Under the pieces are notes generated by a model, which saw only the letters and a list, made by a program, of their open reading frames with translations, was not told the DNA's origin and searched no databases. From assembly GCA_963731615.1 (NCBI GenBank), contig CAVSWD010000008.1, forward strand, positions 541,343 through 605,342: a stretch of 64,000 bases of DNA, in the 5' to 3' direction. The position numbers were made by a program, and so were the translations under genes. Below, one piece after another: positions 31,184 through 39,735 of this stretch (its first letter is position 1; each line of letters starts with the position of its first letter). Origin of the DNA: Gaiellasilicea sp963731615. GTDB taxonomy: Bacteria > Actinomycetota > Thermoleophilia > Gaiellales > Gaiellaceae.

Positions 31184-31742
31184 TCAGAGGCGCCCTAACT
31201 GTTGCGGAGCAGCCACTGGCCCGCTCTCGCTCGAGCGCCGAGAAGTCGAGGTCGCCGATCGCGTCCTCGATCAGCTTGCGGTGGTCGTCGCGGTCGAGCA
31301 CCTTGCCCGTCACCTTCGCGGTCGCGGCCAGCGCGAGCTCGGCCACCTCGGAGCGGATCTGCTCGAGCGCGCGGACCGTCTCCGCCTCGATCTGCTTGCG
31401 CGTCTCCTCGAGCCGGCGCTGCCGGTCGGCCTCGATCTCCTCGCGGGCCCGCTCCCGTTGCGAGTCGGCGACCTTGCGCGCCTCGGCGAGGATCTCGCCC
31501 GCGTCGGTCTTGGCACGGCCGATCAGCTGCTTGTGCTCCTCGAGCAGCTTGCGAGCCTCGGCACGGGCGTGCTCGGCCTCCTCGACCGCGGAGCGGATGC
31601 GGTCGCGCCGCTCGTCGATCATCTTCTGGATCGGCCCGAAGGCGAACTTCCTCAGGACGAAGAAGGTGATCGCGAAGCAGACGAGCGTCCAGATCATCAA
31701 ACCCGGGACGACTTCGATCAGCGGTGAAGCAGCGAGCAGCAT
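31184..31742 (-). CDS. atpF: ATP synthase Fo b subunit, probable frameshift at the 3' end
   Basis: About 185 residues. One N-terminal membrane helix (GLMIWTLVCFAITFFVLRKF) is followed by the long charged coiled-coil stalk (EEAEHARAEARKLLEEHKQL ... KVTGKVLDRDDHRKLIEDAI). The conserved part ends at GDLDFSALE. Read literally, the frame then runs on through atpH to 30849 with unrelated low-complexity residues. Removing one base near 31222 ends the protein at the TGA at 31184-31186 (ALSESGPVAAPQQLGRL); a different shift would end it at 31195. Either keeps it clear of atpH. Confidence 0.85.
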
Positions 31743-31745
31743 CCG

Positions 31746-32015
31746 TTAGACCAGCACGTAGGCGAGCAGGCCGCCGATCAGGCCGTAGAAGACGACTGCC
31801 TCGGTGAGGGCGAAGCCGAGCCACTGGATGCCCGTGAGCTCTCCGCGAAGCTCGGGCTGACGGGCGACCGCCTGGATCATCGAGCCGAAGATGTTGCCGA
31901 TGCCGATGCCGGCCCCGAGCGAGCCGAGGCCGATGCCGAGCGCCAGTGCGATCGCCTTGCCGGCGTCGACGTTGCTCGCCGCAGCGGCGGCATCCTGTGC
32001 AAGCAATTGGAACAC
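31746..32015 (-). CDS. atpE: ATP synthase Fo c subunit (ring proteolipid)
   Basis: 89 residues, two membrane helices. Helix 1 has the Gly-rich packing motif GIGLGSLGAGIGIGN; helix 2 carries the ion-binding carboxylate E72 in LTEAVVFYGL. The residue after the Glu is Ala, not Ser or Thr, and the Na+-ligand pattern is absent, so a proton-driven ring is expected. The N-terminus has a short Gln/Ala-rich extension (residues 1-15). It lies between atpB and atpF in standard order. Confidence 0.96.
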   Translation of the reverse strand: MFQLLAQDAAAAASNVDAGKAIALALGIGLGSLGAGIGIGNIFGSMIQAVARQPELRGELTGIQWLGFALTEAVVFYGLIGGLLAYVLV

Positions 32016-32024
32016 GAGTCCTCC

Positions 32025-32921
32025 TTAATGCTCCGGCTCGATGGCCGAGCCGATGTAGATGGCAGAGAGTGCGGCGAAGATGAAGGCCTGGATCGAGACC
32101 ACGATCACGACTTCGAAGAGGTAGAACGCAGTGGCGAACGGGATCGCGAAGACGGAGACCGCGAGGTTCTCGAGCACGAAGATCAGGCCGATGAACGTCA
32201 GGATCAGCATGTGGCCCGCGAGCATGTTCGCGTAGAGACGGACGGAGAGGCTGATCAGGCGCATGAACTGGCCGAGGACCTCGAGCGGCACGATCAACGG
32301 GTAGAGCCCCTTTGGCACGTCGGGGATCCAGCTCTTGAAGTACCCGACCGGGCCGTTGTGCCGGACCCCTTCGATCTGCGTGAACATCCACGTCATCAGC
32401 GCGAGGGCGAGCGTGACGCTGATCGAGGAGGTGGCCGCGTAGATCGCGAGCGTCGGCAACTCCAGGTCAGTTCCAGGCACCGTGAAGCGCTCGTTCGAGA
32501 GCGGCAGCGGGATGAACCCGATCATGTTGATCACCCAGATGAAGAGCATCAGCGACGCGACGTACGGGAACCAGCGTCCGATCGCCTTGTGCGGCAGGCC
32601 CTGCTCGGCGACCTGGGTCTGCGCGACGTCGTAGACGATCTCCCCGACCGCCTGGCGCCGTCCGACCTCGTTCTTGGGACCGACGCGGATGCGCATCAGC
32701 ATGATCCCGAGCACCATGGTCACAATCGAGCCGAGGATCAGGTAGGCGACCGTCTTGTTGATCGAGAGGTCGATCGGGCCGAGGTGAATCGGGACCCACT
32801 CGCCGGGATCGAAGTCGTGTTCGGGGTTGAACTCCTCCTCGCCGTTCTCGGTCGTTGAGGCGAGGGCGAGCTCCGGCAGGACGAGCCAGAGCGTGACGAG
32901 GGCTGCGCTAAGCCGTTTCAC
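32025..32921 (-). CDS. atpB: ATP synthase Fo a subunit
   Basis: 298 residues from the GTG at 32921, chosen because it follows GGTGAG and opens a hydrophobic leader (KRLSAALVTLWLVLPELALA); longer forms upstream are antisense-like. The essential proton-channel Arg is in SLSVRLYANMLAGHML, and FPYVASLMLFIWVINMIGFI is the conserved membrane core. The N-terminal leader could be a cleaved signal, placing the acidic segment ENGEEEFNPEHDFDPGE outside. The start overlaps the end of the AtpI-like gene by 14 bases. Confidence 0.93.
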   Translation of the reverse strand: MKRLSAALVTLWLVLPELALASTTENGEEEFNPEHDFDPGEWVPIHLGPIDLSINKTVAYLILGSIVTMVLGIMLMRIRVGPKNEVGRRQAVGEIVYDVAQTQVAEQGLPHKAIGRWFPYVASLMLFIWVINMIGFIPLPLSNERFTVPGTDLELPTLAIYAATSSISVTLALALMTWMFTQIEGVRHNGPVGYFKSWIPDVPKGLYPLIVPLEVLGQFMRLISLSVRLYANMLAGHMLILTFIGLIFVLENLAVSVFAIPFATAFYLFEVVIVVSIQAFIFAALSAIYIGSAIEPEH

Positions 32922-33306
32922 GGGTCTCACCGGAGAAGTAGAGCGCCAGCGAGACGCCGAGCTCGAGCGTGTAGGCGAGCGCGTAGAGGAGGACGACGGC
33001 GAGCGCGAGCTGCGCGTCCGTTGCTGCGAGCGCGACGACGACAACCATCACCGCGAGCGCTCGAAAGGTCATGCCGAAACCCACCACGCCTGAGCCGGCG
33101 AGGTTACCCATGCCGCCACGCAGGTGCGTCAGTAGCGCTGCCAGCGCTCGCGAGCCCAGCCAGAGCGTGGCGCCGAGGAGCCAGCCGCGCAGGTCCCAGC
33201 CGGCGGCGAGGAAGACCGGTAGCGCGAGCGCGATCACGGCGGCGCCTGCGACGAAGGGCAGCAGCTGTCCCGGCATCGGCCTCGGAGTCGAGAAGACGCC
33301 GGCCAC
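32908..33306 (-). CDS. AtpI-like membrane protein
   Basis: About 132 residues with four hydrophobic segments (LLPFVAGAAVIALALPVFLA, GWLLGATLWLGSRALAALLT, FRALAVMVVVVALA, LALAVVLLYALAYTLELGVS). Position between atpZ and atpB and this topology match AtpI-type accessory proteins, thought to help c-ring assembly or ion supply; sequence similarity in this family is low. The GTG at 33306 overlaps the atpZ stop (TAGTG); an ATG at 33276 (MPGQLLPFVAG) is also possible. Confidence 0.65.
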   Translation of the reverse strand: MAGVFSTPRPMPGQLLPFVAGAAVIALALPVFLAAGWDLRGWLLGATLWLGSRALAALLTHLRGGMGNLAGSGVVGFGMTFRALAVMVVVVALAATDAQLALAVVLLYALAYTLELGVSLALYFSGETRETA

Positions 33307-33521
33307 TAGAGCGCGTGTCCGTAGCGCTTGTAGGTCATGAAGACGCCAGCCGGGATGCCGACGATCGCGCCGATCAGGAAGCCCCAGGCGGTCGAGCCGG
33401 CGAGCCACCCGATCAAGATCCCGACGACGATCACCGCGGCGGTCGTTCCGATCAGGACCGACCCGGCGCCGGCGAGGCTGAGGCTCGGAGTCGGGCGGGG
33501 CTCCATCTTCGACGCGAGCAT
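33306..33521 (-). CDS. atpZ: AtpZ/AtpI family protein
   Basis: 71 residues with two membrane segments (GSVLIGTTAAVIVVGILIGW and WGFLIGAIVGIPAGVFMTYK), the typical AtpZ layout. It is the first gene of the atp cluster. The 68 bases before it (33522-33589) are the most AT-rich of the block and probably hold the atp promoter, but I cannot fix a -35/-10 pair. AtpZ has been linked to ATP synthase assembly and Mg2+ handling in other bacteria. Confidence 0.75.
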   Translation of the reverse strand: MLASKMEPRPTPSLSLAGAGSVLIGTTAAVIVVGILIGWLAGSTAWGFLIGAIVGIPAGVFMTYKRYGHAL

Positions 33522-33589
33522 AGCAGAGCTTGTAACAGTGAAAAGCCGCGTCGTTCAGGGAAAAAGCGACAACTTTGTACGCGGTACTT

Positions 33590-34714
33590 TCAGGCGGAGC
33601 GGCGCTCCTCGGCCGCCTCGCCGTGCCGGCCGCGCCAGAAGCGGCGCGGGTTCGCGAGCTTGACGATCTCGAGCACGTAGACCACGTAGAGCGAGAAGGC
33701 CAAGGCAACGAAGGCGATCGCGACGACCGCGACCGTTTCCCACAGGTGCCACTCACCGCCGGCCCGGAAGGGGATGAAGCGCGTCGCGAGCGCGGCGCCC
33801 GCAAGCGTCGCGCACCACGCCCACATCGTCACGGCCGCCCGGCGCTGCGAGAAGCCTCGGCGGAGGAAGCGGAAGTGCAAGTGGGCCTGATCCGGCGCGG
33901 AGATCGGCTGTCCGTGCTTCAGCCGCCGCGCGACGACGAACGACGTGTCGAGAATCGGCACCGCGAGCACGAGCAGCGGCAGCAACAGGACGACCGTCGA
34001 CGCGGTCTTCAGCAACCCCTGGACCGACACCGCCGCGAGCATGAAGCCGAGCACGAGCGCGCCGGAGTCGCCCATGAAGATGCGCGCGGGGAAGAAGTTG
34101 TGGCGGAGAAAGCCGATGCACGCACCGGCGACGATCGCGGAGAGGATCGCCGGGTCGATCTTGTCGAGCGAGAGCGCGAGGATCGCGAACGTGACGCCGG
34201 CGATCCCGCACACGCCGGCCGCGAGCCCGTCCATGCCGTCGAGGAAGTTGACCATGTTCATCACCGCGACGATCCAGACGACAGTGAGCGGGATACCGAC
34301 CACGGCCGGGAGGTCGACGGGGCCGAGCAGCGGGAACGTGAAGTGATCGATCCAGACGCCGAAGAGGGGCGGAATCGAGGCGGCAACGACCTGACCGGCG
34401 AGCTTGAGCCCCGGCCGCAGCCCGCGAAAGTCGTCGATCGCACCGACGACGGTGGCAACCGCCGCGCCGAGCAGCACTCCGCGTGTCTCGCGGCCCAGCT
34501 CGAGGAACGCAAGCGCGGGCACGAAGATCCCGAAGAAGATCGCGAGCCCGCCGAGGCGGGGGATCGGGTTCACGTTCAGCCGCCGGCCCTCAGGCCGGTC
34601 GACCACCCCAAGCAGGCGCGCCATGCCGCCGACCGCGGGCGTGAGCAGGATCACGATCAGACAGGCGAGCCCGGCGCCGTAGAGAACCTGAGGATGGTCG
34701 CGCAGCGCGTCCAT
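33590..34714 (-). CDS. MraY/WecA-family phospho-sugar transferase
   Basis: 374 residues, about 11 membrane segments. It transfers a sugar-1-phosphate, usually GlcNAc-1-P, from a UDP-sugar to undecaprenyl phosphate, starting a cell-wall glycopolymer. Family motifs: NPIPRLGGLAIF, the Asp pair GAIDDFRGLRPG, MNMVNFLDGMDGLAAGV, and the IFMGDSGALVLGFML loop; the cytoplasmic PDQAHLHFRFLRRGFSQRRA matches the His-containing site of the WecA/TagO branch more than MraY. A transferase of this type just upstream of atp genes is a known actinobacterial arrangement. Confidence 0.9.
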   Translation of the reverse strand: MDALRDHPQVLYGAGLACLIVILLTPAVGGMARLLGVVDRPEGRRLNVNPIPRLGGLAIFFGIFVPALAFLELGRETRGVLLGAAVATVVGAIDDFRGLRPGLKLAGQVVAASIPPLFGVWIDHFTFPLLGPVDLPAVVGIPLTVVWIVAVMNMVNFLDGMDGLAAGVCGIAGVTFAILALSLDKIDPAILSAIVAGACIGFLRHNFFPARIFMGDSGALVLGFMLAAVSVQGLLKTASTVVLLLPLLVLAVPILDTSFVVARRLKHGQPISAPDQAHLHFRFLRRGFSQRRAAVTMWAWCATLAGAALATRFIPFRAGGEWHLWETVAVVAIAFVALAFSLYVVYVLEIVKLANPRRFWRGRHGEAAEERRSA

Positions 34715-34724
34715 CAGTCCCGCC

Positions 34725-35357
34725 TCACTTCGTCCCGTAGAGCCGGTCGCCTGCGTCGCCGAGGCCCGGCACGATGTACCCCTTGTCGTTCAGCTCGCGG
34801 TCGATCGCCGCGCAGACGATGTGCACGTCCGGGTGCTCGGCGTGCACCCGCTCTATCCCCTCCGGCGCGGCGACGAGGCAGACGAGCGTCACCGAACGAG
34901 CCCCGGCGCCCTTCACCGCGGCGACGGCCGCCACGCTCGAGTTGCCGGTCGCGAGCATCGGGTCGAGCACGATCGCGTCCCGCTCGGCCAGGTCGTCGGG
35001 CAGCTTCACGTAGTACTCGACCGGCTGCAGCGTCTCCTCGTCGCGGTAGAGGCCGATGAACCCGACTCGCGCGCTCGAGATCAGCGACAGCACCCCTTCG
35101 AGCATCCCGAGCCCCGCGCGCAGGACCGGGTTGACCGCGACCTTCTTGCCCGAGATCCGCTGCGCCTGCATCTTCTCGAGCGGCGTCTCGATCTCGACCG
35201 GCTCCGTCGGGAGGTCCTTCGTGGCCTCGTAGGTGAGCAGCAGCGTCAGCTCGTTCACGAGCTTGCGGAAGTGGACCGTCGGCGTTTCCTTGTCGCGGAG
35301 GTACGAGAGCTTGTGCTGGACCAGCGGGTGCGTCACCTCGGTGACCCTTCCGCTCAT
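34725..35357 (-). CDS. upp: Uracil phosphoribosyltransferase
   Basis: 210 residues, normal length. It salvages uracil with PRPP to give UMP. PRPP loop VLDPMLATGNSSVAAVAAVK, uracil-binding C-terminus PGLGDAGDRLYGTK, and VNPVLRAGLGMLEGVLSLI in the middle are diagnostic. Its start overlaps the glyA stop by four bases (ATGA), so it is translated in step with glyA, and the transferase gene follows after ten bases. Confidence 0.96.
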   Translation of the reverse strand: MSGRVTEVTHPLVQHKLSYLRDKETPTVHFRKLVNELTLLLTYEATKDLPTEPVEIETPLEKMQAQRISGKKVAVNPVLRAGLGMLEGVLSLISSARVGFIGLYRDEETLQPVEYYVKLPDDLAERDAIVLDPMLATGNSSVAAVAAVKGAGARSVTLVCLVAAPEGIERVHAEHPDVHIVCAAIDRELNDKGYIVPGLGDAGDRLYGTK

Positions 35358-36640
35358 GCGTAGGACGTGTAGCCCCGGAAGCCCGGGTAGAGCGGCCGCT
35401 TGTCGCAGAGCGCCTCGGCGCGGCCGGCGAGCTCGCCGAGGTCACCATTTCCGAGCGCTCCGGCGATGATCTGGCCGACCTCGCGGAAGTCCTCCTCGTC
35501 GAGCCCTCGCATCGTCGCGGCCGGCGTGCCGATCCGGATGCCGGACGCAATCGTCGGCGGTCGCTCGTCGAAGGGGACGGTGTTGCGGTTCACGGTCAGC
35601 TTGACCTCGTGCAGCCGCTCCTCCGCGTCCTTCCCCGTCCACCCGGTGCGGCGGAGGTCGAGCTGGAGCAGGTGGGTGTCGGTGCCGCCGGTGAGGACGT
35701 CGAGCCCGTTCGTGATCAGCTCGTCGGCGAGCGCGTCGGCGTTCGCGCGCACCTGTTCCTGGTAGGAGCGGAAGGCCTCGGAGCCCGCGATCTTGAAGCA
35801 CGCCGCCTTGGCCGCGATCACGTGGACGAGCGGCCCGCCCTGCATGCCGGGGAAGACGGCGCGGTCGACCGCCTGCGCGTGCTCTTCACGGCAGAGGACG
35901 AAGCCCGCGCGCGGGCCGGCGAGAGTCTTGTGCGTCGTCGAGGTGACGATGTCGCAGTGCTCGACCGGGTTCGGATGCAGCCCGGCGGCGACGAGGCCGG
36001 AGAAGTGAGCCATGTCGCACATCAGCAGCGCATCGACCTCGTCCGCGATCCGGCGGAACTCGGCTGTGTCGATCGTGCGCGGGTACGCCGAGCCGCCACA
36101 GACGATCAACTTCGGCCGGTGCTGCTTCGCGGTCTCGAGCACCTCGTCGTAGTCGACCATGTCGGTCCGGCGCGAGACGCCGTAGGACGCGATCGTGTAG
36201 AGGCGGCCCGAGAAGTTGACCTTGAGCCCGTGCGTGAGATGGCCGCCGTGGTCGAGTCGCAGGCCGAGAATCGTGTCGCCCGGCTTCAGCAGCGCGAAGT
36301 ACGCCGCCATGTTCGCCTGGGCTCCCGCATGCGGCTGGACATTGGCGTGCTCAGCACCAAAGAGATCCTTGGCGCGGTCGATCGCGAGCTGCTCGATCTC
36401 GTCGACGACTTCGCAGCCACCGTAGTAGCGGCGGCCGGGATAGCCCTCCGCGTACTTGTTCGTCGGCACCGAGCCGACCGCCTCGAGCACGCTCGGCCAG
36501 GTGAAGTTCTCGGACGCGATCAGCTCGATCTGGCCGCGCTGACGGTCGAGCTCGCGGCCGAGCAGCCGGGAGATCTCGGGGTCGATGTCCGCCAGGCCTG
36601 CGGTGCGGAGCTGGTCGAGCGTTTCCTGGGCGACGGCCAT
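35354..36640 (-). CDS. glyA: Serine hydroxymethyltransferase
   Basis: 428 residues. PLP enzyme interconverting serine and glycine with tetrahydrofolate, the main one-carbon source. The PLP Lys is in TSTTHKTLAGPRAG; ELIASENFTWPSVLEAVGS and KYAEGYPGRRYYGGCEVVD are the conserved substrate-binding segments. The start is the ATG at 36640 with a textbook AAGGAGG site; the frame is open further upstream over the tsaC gene but without meaning. One-carbon units made here supply MetH. Confidence 0.97.
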   Translation of the reverse strand: MAVAQETLDQLRTAGLADIDPEISRLLGRELDRQRGQIELIASENFTWPSVLEAVGSVPTNKYAEGYPGRRYYGGCEVVDEIEQLAIDRAKDLFGAEHANVQPHAGAQANMAAYFALLKPGDTILGLRLDHGGHLTHGLKVNFSGRLYTIASYGVSRRTDMVDYDEVLETAKQHRPKLIVCGGSAYPRTIDTAEFRRIADEVDALLMCDMAHFSGLVAAGLHPNPVEHCDIVTSTTHKTLAGPRAGFVLCREEHAQAVDRAVFPGMQGGPLVHVIAAKAACFKIAGSEAFRSYQEQVRANADALADELITNGLDVLTGGTDTHLLQLDLRRTGWTGKDAEERLHEVKLTVNRNTVPFDERPPTIASGIRIGTPAATMRGLDEEDFREVGQIIAGALGNGDLGELAGRAEALCDKRPLYPGFRGYTSYA

Positions 36641-36672
36641 GCGTTCCTCCTTCGCGGGGCAACGCCCCGATG

Positions 36673-37275
36673 CTAGAGCACCGACCCGACGAGCCGGAGC
36701 GCCTCGTCGGCCGGAACCACCCCTTCCCGGAGCACGATCGGGTCGGGCCCCGTGAGGTCGAGCACCGTCGAGGGCGTTCCCGGCAGCGGTCCCGCATCGA
36801 CAACGACGTCGGCGGCGGCACGGATCTCGGCAGGCACGTCGTCCACGGTCGTGGGGTCGCGCCCGCCCGCGAGGTTCGCGCTCGTCGCGGCCATGGCGCC
36901 GGCGCCGACCAGCACCTCGCGGGCCAGACCCGCGGCCGCAGGAACGCGCACGCCGATCGTCTCCGGCCGCGCTCCGGTGAGCCAGCGAAGCCTCAGAGCA
37001 GGATTCGGCAGGACGAGCGTGTAAGGCCCCGGCAGCAGCGCTCTCAGGACGAGCTCGCTGCGGCCGCGAAGCTCGGGCAGGCACTCCAGGATCACGTCGA
37101 TCCCAGCCGCGACGAGCGCGGTCGGCTGCTGCTCACCCCTGCCCTTCGCGCGGTAGAGCCGGTGGACGGCCGACTCGGAGGACGCGTTTGCCGCAAGGCC
37201 GTAGACCGTGTCGGTCGGGACGACGGCGAGCCCGCCGCCGCGGATCGCTGCGACGGCGTCGGCGACCTCAGACAC
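36673..37275 (-). CDS. tsaC: L-threonylcarbamoyladenylate synthase (Sua5/TsaC/YrdC family)
   Basis: 200 residues. It makes threonylcarbamoyl-AMP from threonine, bicarbonate and ATP for the t6A37 tRNA modification. The YrdC fold is shown by VVPTDTVYGLAANASSESAV, YRAKGRGEQQPTALV, LPGPYTLVLP, GVRVPAAAGLAREVL and TSANLAGGRDPTTVDDV. It is the short form without the Sua5 C-terminal domain. It overlaps the end of prmC by eight bases, in the usual prfA-prmC-tsaC order. Confidence 0.93.
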   Translation of the reverse strand: MSEVADAVAAIRGGGLAVVPTDTVYGLAANASSESAVHRLYRAKGRGEQQPTALVAAGIDVILECLPELRGRSELVLRALLPGPYTLVLPNPALRLRWLTGARPETIGVRVPAAAGLAREVLVGAGAMAATSANLAGGRDPTTVDDVPAEIRAAADVVVDAGPLPGTPSTVLDLTGPDPIVLREGVVPADEALRLVGSVL

Positions 37276-38095
37276 GTCGCCCTTCCACCAGCCGGTCCCG
37301 GCCGGTCAGGTCGGGGCCAGTCGCGACCTCTGAGTAGCCGAGCTCGTCGAGCAGCGCAGCTGTCGCTGCGGCCTGCCCGTCGCCGACCTCCATCACGAGC
37401 CACCCGCCGGGACGCAGCGCGCCGAGCGCGGCCCGCGCCACGAGCTCCGGCATGCCGTCGCCGACGAGAGCGACGTGCGGCTCGTACTCACGCACATCCG
37501 GCATCAGCGACGGCAGCTCTGCCGGCGTCACGTACGGCGGGTTCGAGACGACAAGGTCGTACGGGCCACCCGGGAGAGCGCCCTTGCTGACGTCATGCTC
37601 GAGCAACTCGATCCCGACCCCGGTTCGGACGGAGTTCTCCCGGGCGAGCGCGAGCGCGCCGGGCGAGACGTCGGTCGCCGTCACCCTGGCCGCGGGGCAC
37701 TCGTCGGCCAGCGCCAGCGCGATCGCGCCCGTGCCGGTCCCGACGTCGAGCACGGTCGGCGACTCGAGCCCTCGCAGGTGGGCGAGCGCACGCTCGGCCA
37801 CGATCTCCGTCTCCGGCCGCGGGATCAGCGCCCGCCTGTCGACGGCGAGCGTCAAGCGGCGAAAGCCCCACTCGCCCAGGATGTAGGCGACCGGCTCGTG
37901 CCGGGCGCGACGCGAGACCAGTTCGCGGTAGCAATCGACCTCACTCGGTTCCAGCGGGCGGTCGAAGTCGGTGTACAGCTCGATCCGCTGGCGACCGAGC
38001 GAGTGCGCCAGCAGCAGCTCGGCGTCGAGCCGCGGCGTCTCGGACGTCTTGCCGAGATGCTCCGCGGCGCGGCGGAGCACCTCCCCGACGGTCAC
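37268..38095 (-). CDS. prmC: Release factor glutamine methyltransferase
   Basis: 275 residues. It methylates the Gln of the GGQ motif in release factors, including PrfA encoded just upstream. SAM site DVGTGTGAIAL (117-127), catalytic NPPY at 185-188 (VVSNPPYVTP), and the N-terminal substrate-recognition helices with YILGEWGFRRL. Its start overlaps the prfA stop by four bases, typical of the pair. Confidence 0.95.
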   Translation of the reverse strand: MTVGEVLRRAAEHLGKTSETPRLDAELLLAHSLGRQRIELYTDFDRPLEPSEVDCYRELVSRRARHEPVAYILGEWGFRRLTLAVDRRALIPRPETEIVAERALAHLRGLESPTVLDVGTGTGAIALALADECPAARVTATDVSPGALALARENSVRTGVGIELLEHDVSKGALPGGPYDLVVSNPPYVTPAELPSLMPDVREYEPHVALVGDGMPELVARAALGALRPGGWLVMEVGDGQAAATAALLDELGYSEVATGPDLTGRDRLVEGRRV

Positions 38096-39132
38096 GCCCC
38101 AAGCGCCCGGCGGCGATCCTCGGCCTGCAGCGCCTCTGTGAAGTCGTCGAGCCCGCCGGGCAGCACCTTCTCGAGATTGAGCGTCACCTTCACACGGTGG
38201 TCGGTGGCGCGGCTGTCCGGGTAGTTGTAGGTGCGGATCTTCTCGGCCCGCTCGCCGGAGCCGATCTGGAGCTTGCGTGCCGCGGACAGCTCGGCCTGCT
38301 TCCGCTCGCGCTCGGCCTCGTAGATGCGCGCCCGCAGCACGCGCAGCGCCTTCGCCTTGTTCTGGAGCTGCGACTTTTCGTCCTGCATCGCGACCACGAT
38401 CCCGGTCGGCACATGGGTGATCCGCACCGCCGAGTCGGTCGTGTTGACGCTCTGGCCGCCGGGGCCGGTCGAGCGGTAGACGTCGATCTTGAGGTCGTTC
38501 TCGTGGATCTCGACATCGACCTCTTCCACTTCCGGCATGACGGCGACCGTTGCCGTCGAGGTGTGGATCCGGCCTTGCGACTCGGTCTCGGGGACGCGCT
38601 GGACGCGATGCGTGCCGCCCTCGTACTTGAAGATCGAATAGGCACCGCCGCCCTTGACCGCAAAGACGACCTCTTTGAAGCCGCCCGTCTCGCTCTCGTT
38701 CGCCGAGAGCAGCTCGGTCTTGTAGCCGCGACTCTCGGCGTAGCGGGTCAGCATCCGGAAGACGTCGCCGGCCCAGATCGCCGCCTCGTCCCCGCCGACG
38801 CCTTGGCGGATCTCGACGATGACGTCCTTCTCGTCGGCGGGGTCTGCCTCGACGAGGGCGAGCTTGAGCTCCTCCTCGAGCTCGGCAAGGCGCGCTTCCG
38901 ACTCGGCGACGAGCTCCTTCAGCTCTGGGTCGGCGAGCGACGCCTCGACGTCCTCACGCATCGCGCGCCACTCCCGCGCCAGCTTGTACGGGGCCTCGAG
39001 CTCCTTCAGCCGCCGGCCGACCTCCGCCGCCTCGCGGTGGTCGTTGTAGACGGCGGGGTCCGACAGTCGCTCCTGCACCTCCGTGTAGGAGCGTTCGACC
39101 TCGTCGATCAGGTTCTCGATCGTTGCTGCCAT
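38092..39132 (-). CDS. prfA: Peptide chain release factor 1
   Basis: 346 residues. It recognises UAA and UAG and triggers peptide release. The PxT codon-reading tripeptide is PET in QRVPETESQGRIHTS, and the catalytic GGQ is in STGPGGQSVNTTDSAVRITH. I start at the ATG at 39132 (MAATIENLIDEVE), as in family members; the frame upstream is the transposase leader region. It heads the prfA-prmC-tsaC-glyA-upp series. Confidence 0.96.
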   Translation of the reverse strand: MAATIENLIDEVERSYTEVQERLSDPAVYNDHREAAEVGRRLKELEAPYKLAREWRAMREDVEASLADPELKELVAESEARLAELEEELKLALVEADPADEKDVIVEIRQGVGGDEAAIWAGDVFRMLTRYAESRGYKTELLSANESETGGFKEVVFAVKGGGAYSIFKYEGGTHRVQRVPETESQGRIHTSTATVAVMPEVEEVDVEIHENDLKIDVYRSTGPGGQSVNTTDSAVRITHVPTGIVVAMQDEKSQLQNKAKALRVLRARIYEAERERKQAELSAARKLQIGSGERAEKIRTYNYPDSRATDHRVKVTLNLEKVLPGGLDDFTEALQAEDRRRALGA

Positions 39133-39186
39133 CTCGCTGTTGATGCTAGCCGCGCCCGTCCCGTTCAGACGTGGCCGCAGCGCACC

Positions 39187-39209
39187 CGTCTGGGGACTGT
39201 CCCCAGACG
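39187..39209. repeat. REP-like palindrome upstream of the transposase
   Basis: A perfect 10-bp stem, CGTCTGGGGA (39187-39196), loop CTG, TCCCCAGACG (39200-39209). A second weak inverted repeat, AATTCG/CGAATT, lies at 39250-39281, just before the transposase start. RAYT-type transposases act on such hairpins. A very similar sequence lies inside metH at 17434-17451. Confidence 0.55.
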
Positions 39210-39299
39210 TGTCCCTTGAGGGCCTGTCCGTGAGCAACAATTCTGTGCCAATTCGTCCACAGGGCTTTCTTCAGGCGAATTCGGGCCTACGCTCGGCGA

Positions 39300-39735
39300 A
39301 TGGCCCGCCTGGCCCGATCGACGTTTCCGCCATTCGGCATCTGGCACGCGACGACGCGCGGCGTCGAGCGGCGGAGAGTCTTTCTGAGCCGAGACGACGG
39401 ACGAGACTTCCTGACGCAACTCTCGCATGCGGTCACGACCCACGATCTCCGTGTGTACGCGCTCTGCCTGATGCCGAACCACTACCACCTCGTCGTCGAG
39501 TGTCTCCGCGATGCGCTGTCGCGTGCCCTGCACCGGGTCAACGGCAGGTACGCGGAGCAGTTCAACACCCGGTACAAGCGCAGTGGCCATCTGTGGGGCG
39601 ATCGATTCGCGCTCTGGCAGATCCGCGACGACGAGCACCTGACTGCCACCTGCGAGTACGTGCTCGCAAATCCGGTTCGGGCCGGTCTCTGCGAGCGCGC
39701 GACGGACTGGCGTTGGAGCCGGAGCCGGTTTCTAG
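39300..39735 (+). mobile_element. REP-associated tyrosine transposase (Y1_Tnp/IS200-like)
   Basis: About 145 residues. HUH-type single-strand transposase: metal-binding HYH at 61-63 (LMPNHYHLVVE), and nucleophile Tyr120 in EYVLANPVRAGL. YKRSGHLWGDRFALWQI is typical of the REP-associated group. Read literally, the frame runs on to 40127 through the antisense of osmC; removing one base near 39725 gives SRSGF and a TAG at 39733-39735, which overlaps the osmC stop. It is the only plus-strand gene in this block and lies between DUF1385/osmC and prfA, as an insertion would. No terminal inverted repeats of a full IS are seen, only REP-like hairpins upstream. Confidence 0.85.

Noticed and set aside
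35354..37084. 576-residue long form of glyA
   Set aside because: The extension is an out-of-frame reading of tsaC; the ATG at 36640 has a perfect ribosome-binding site and matches the family start.
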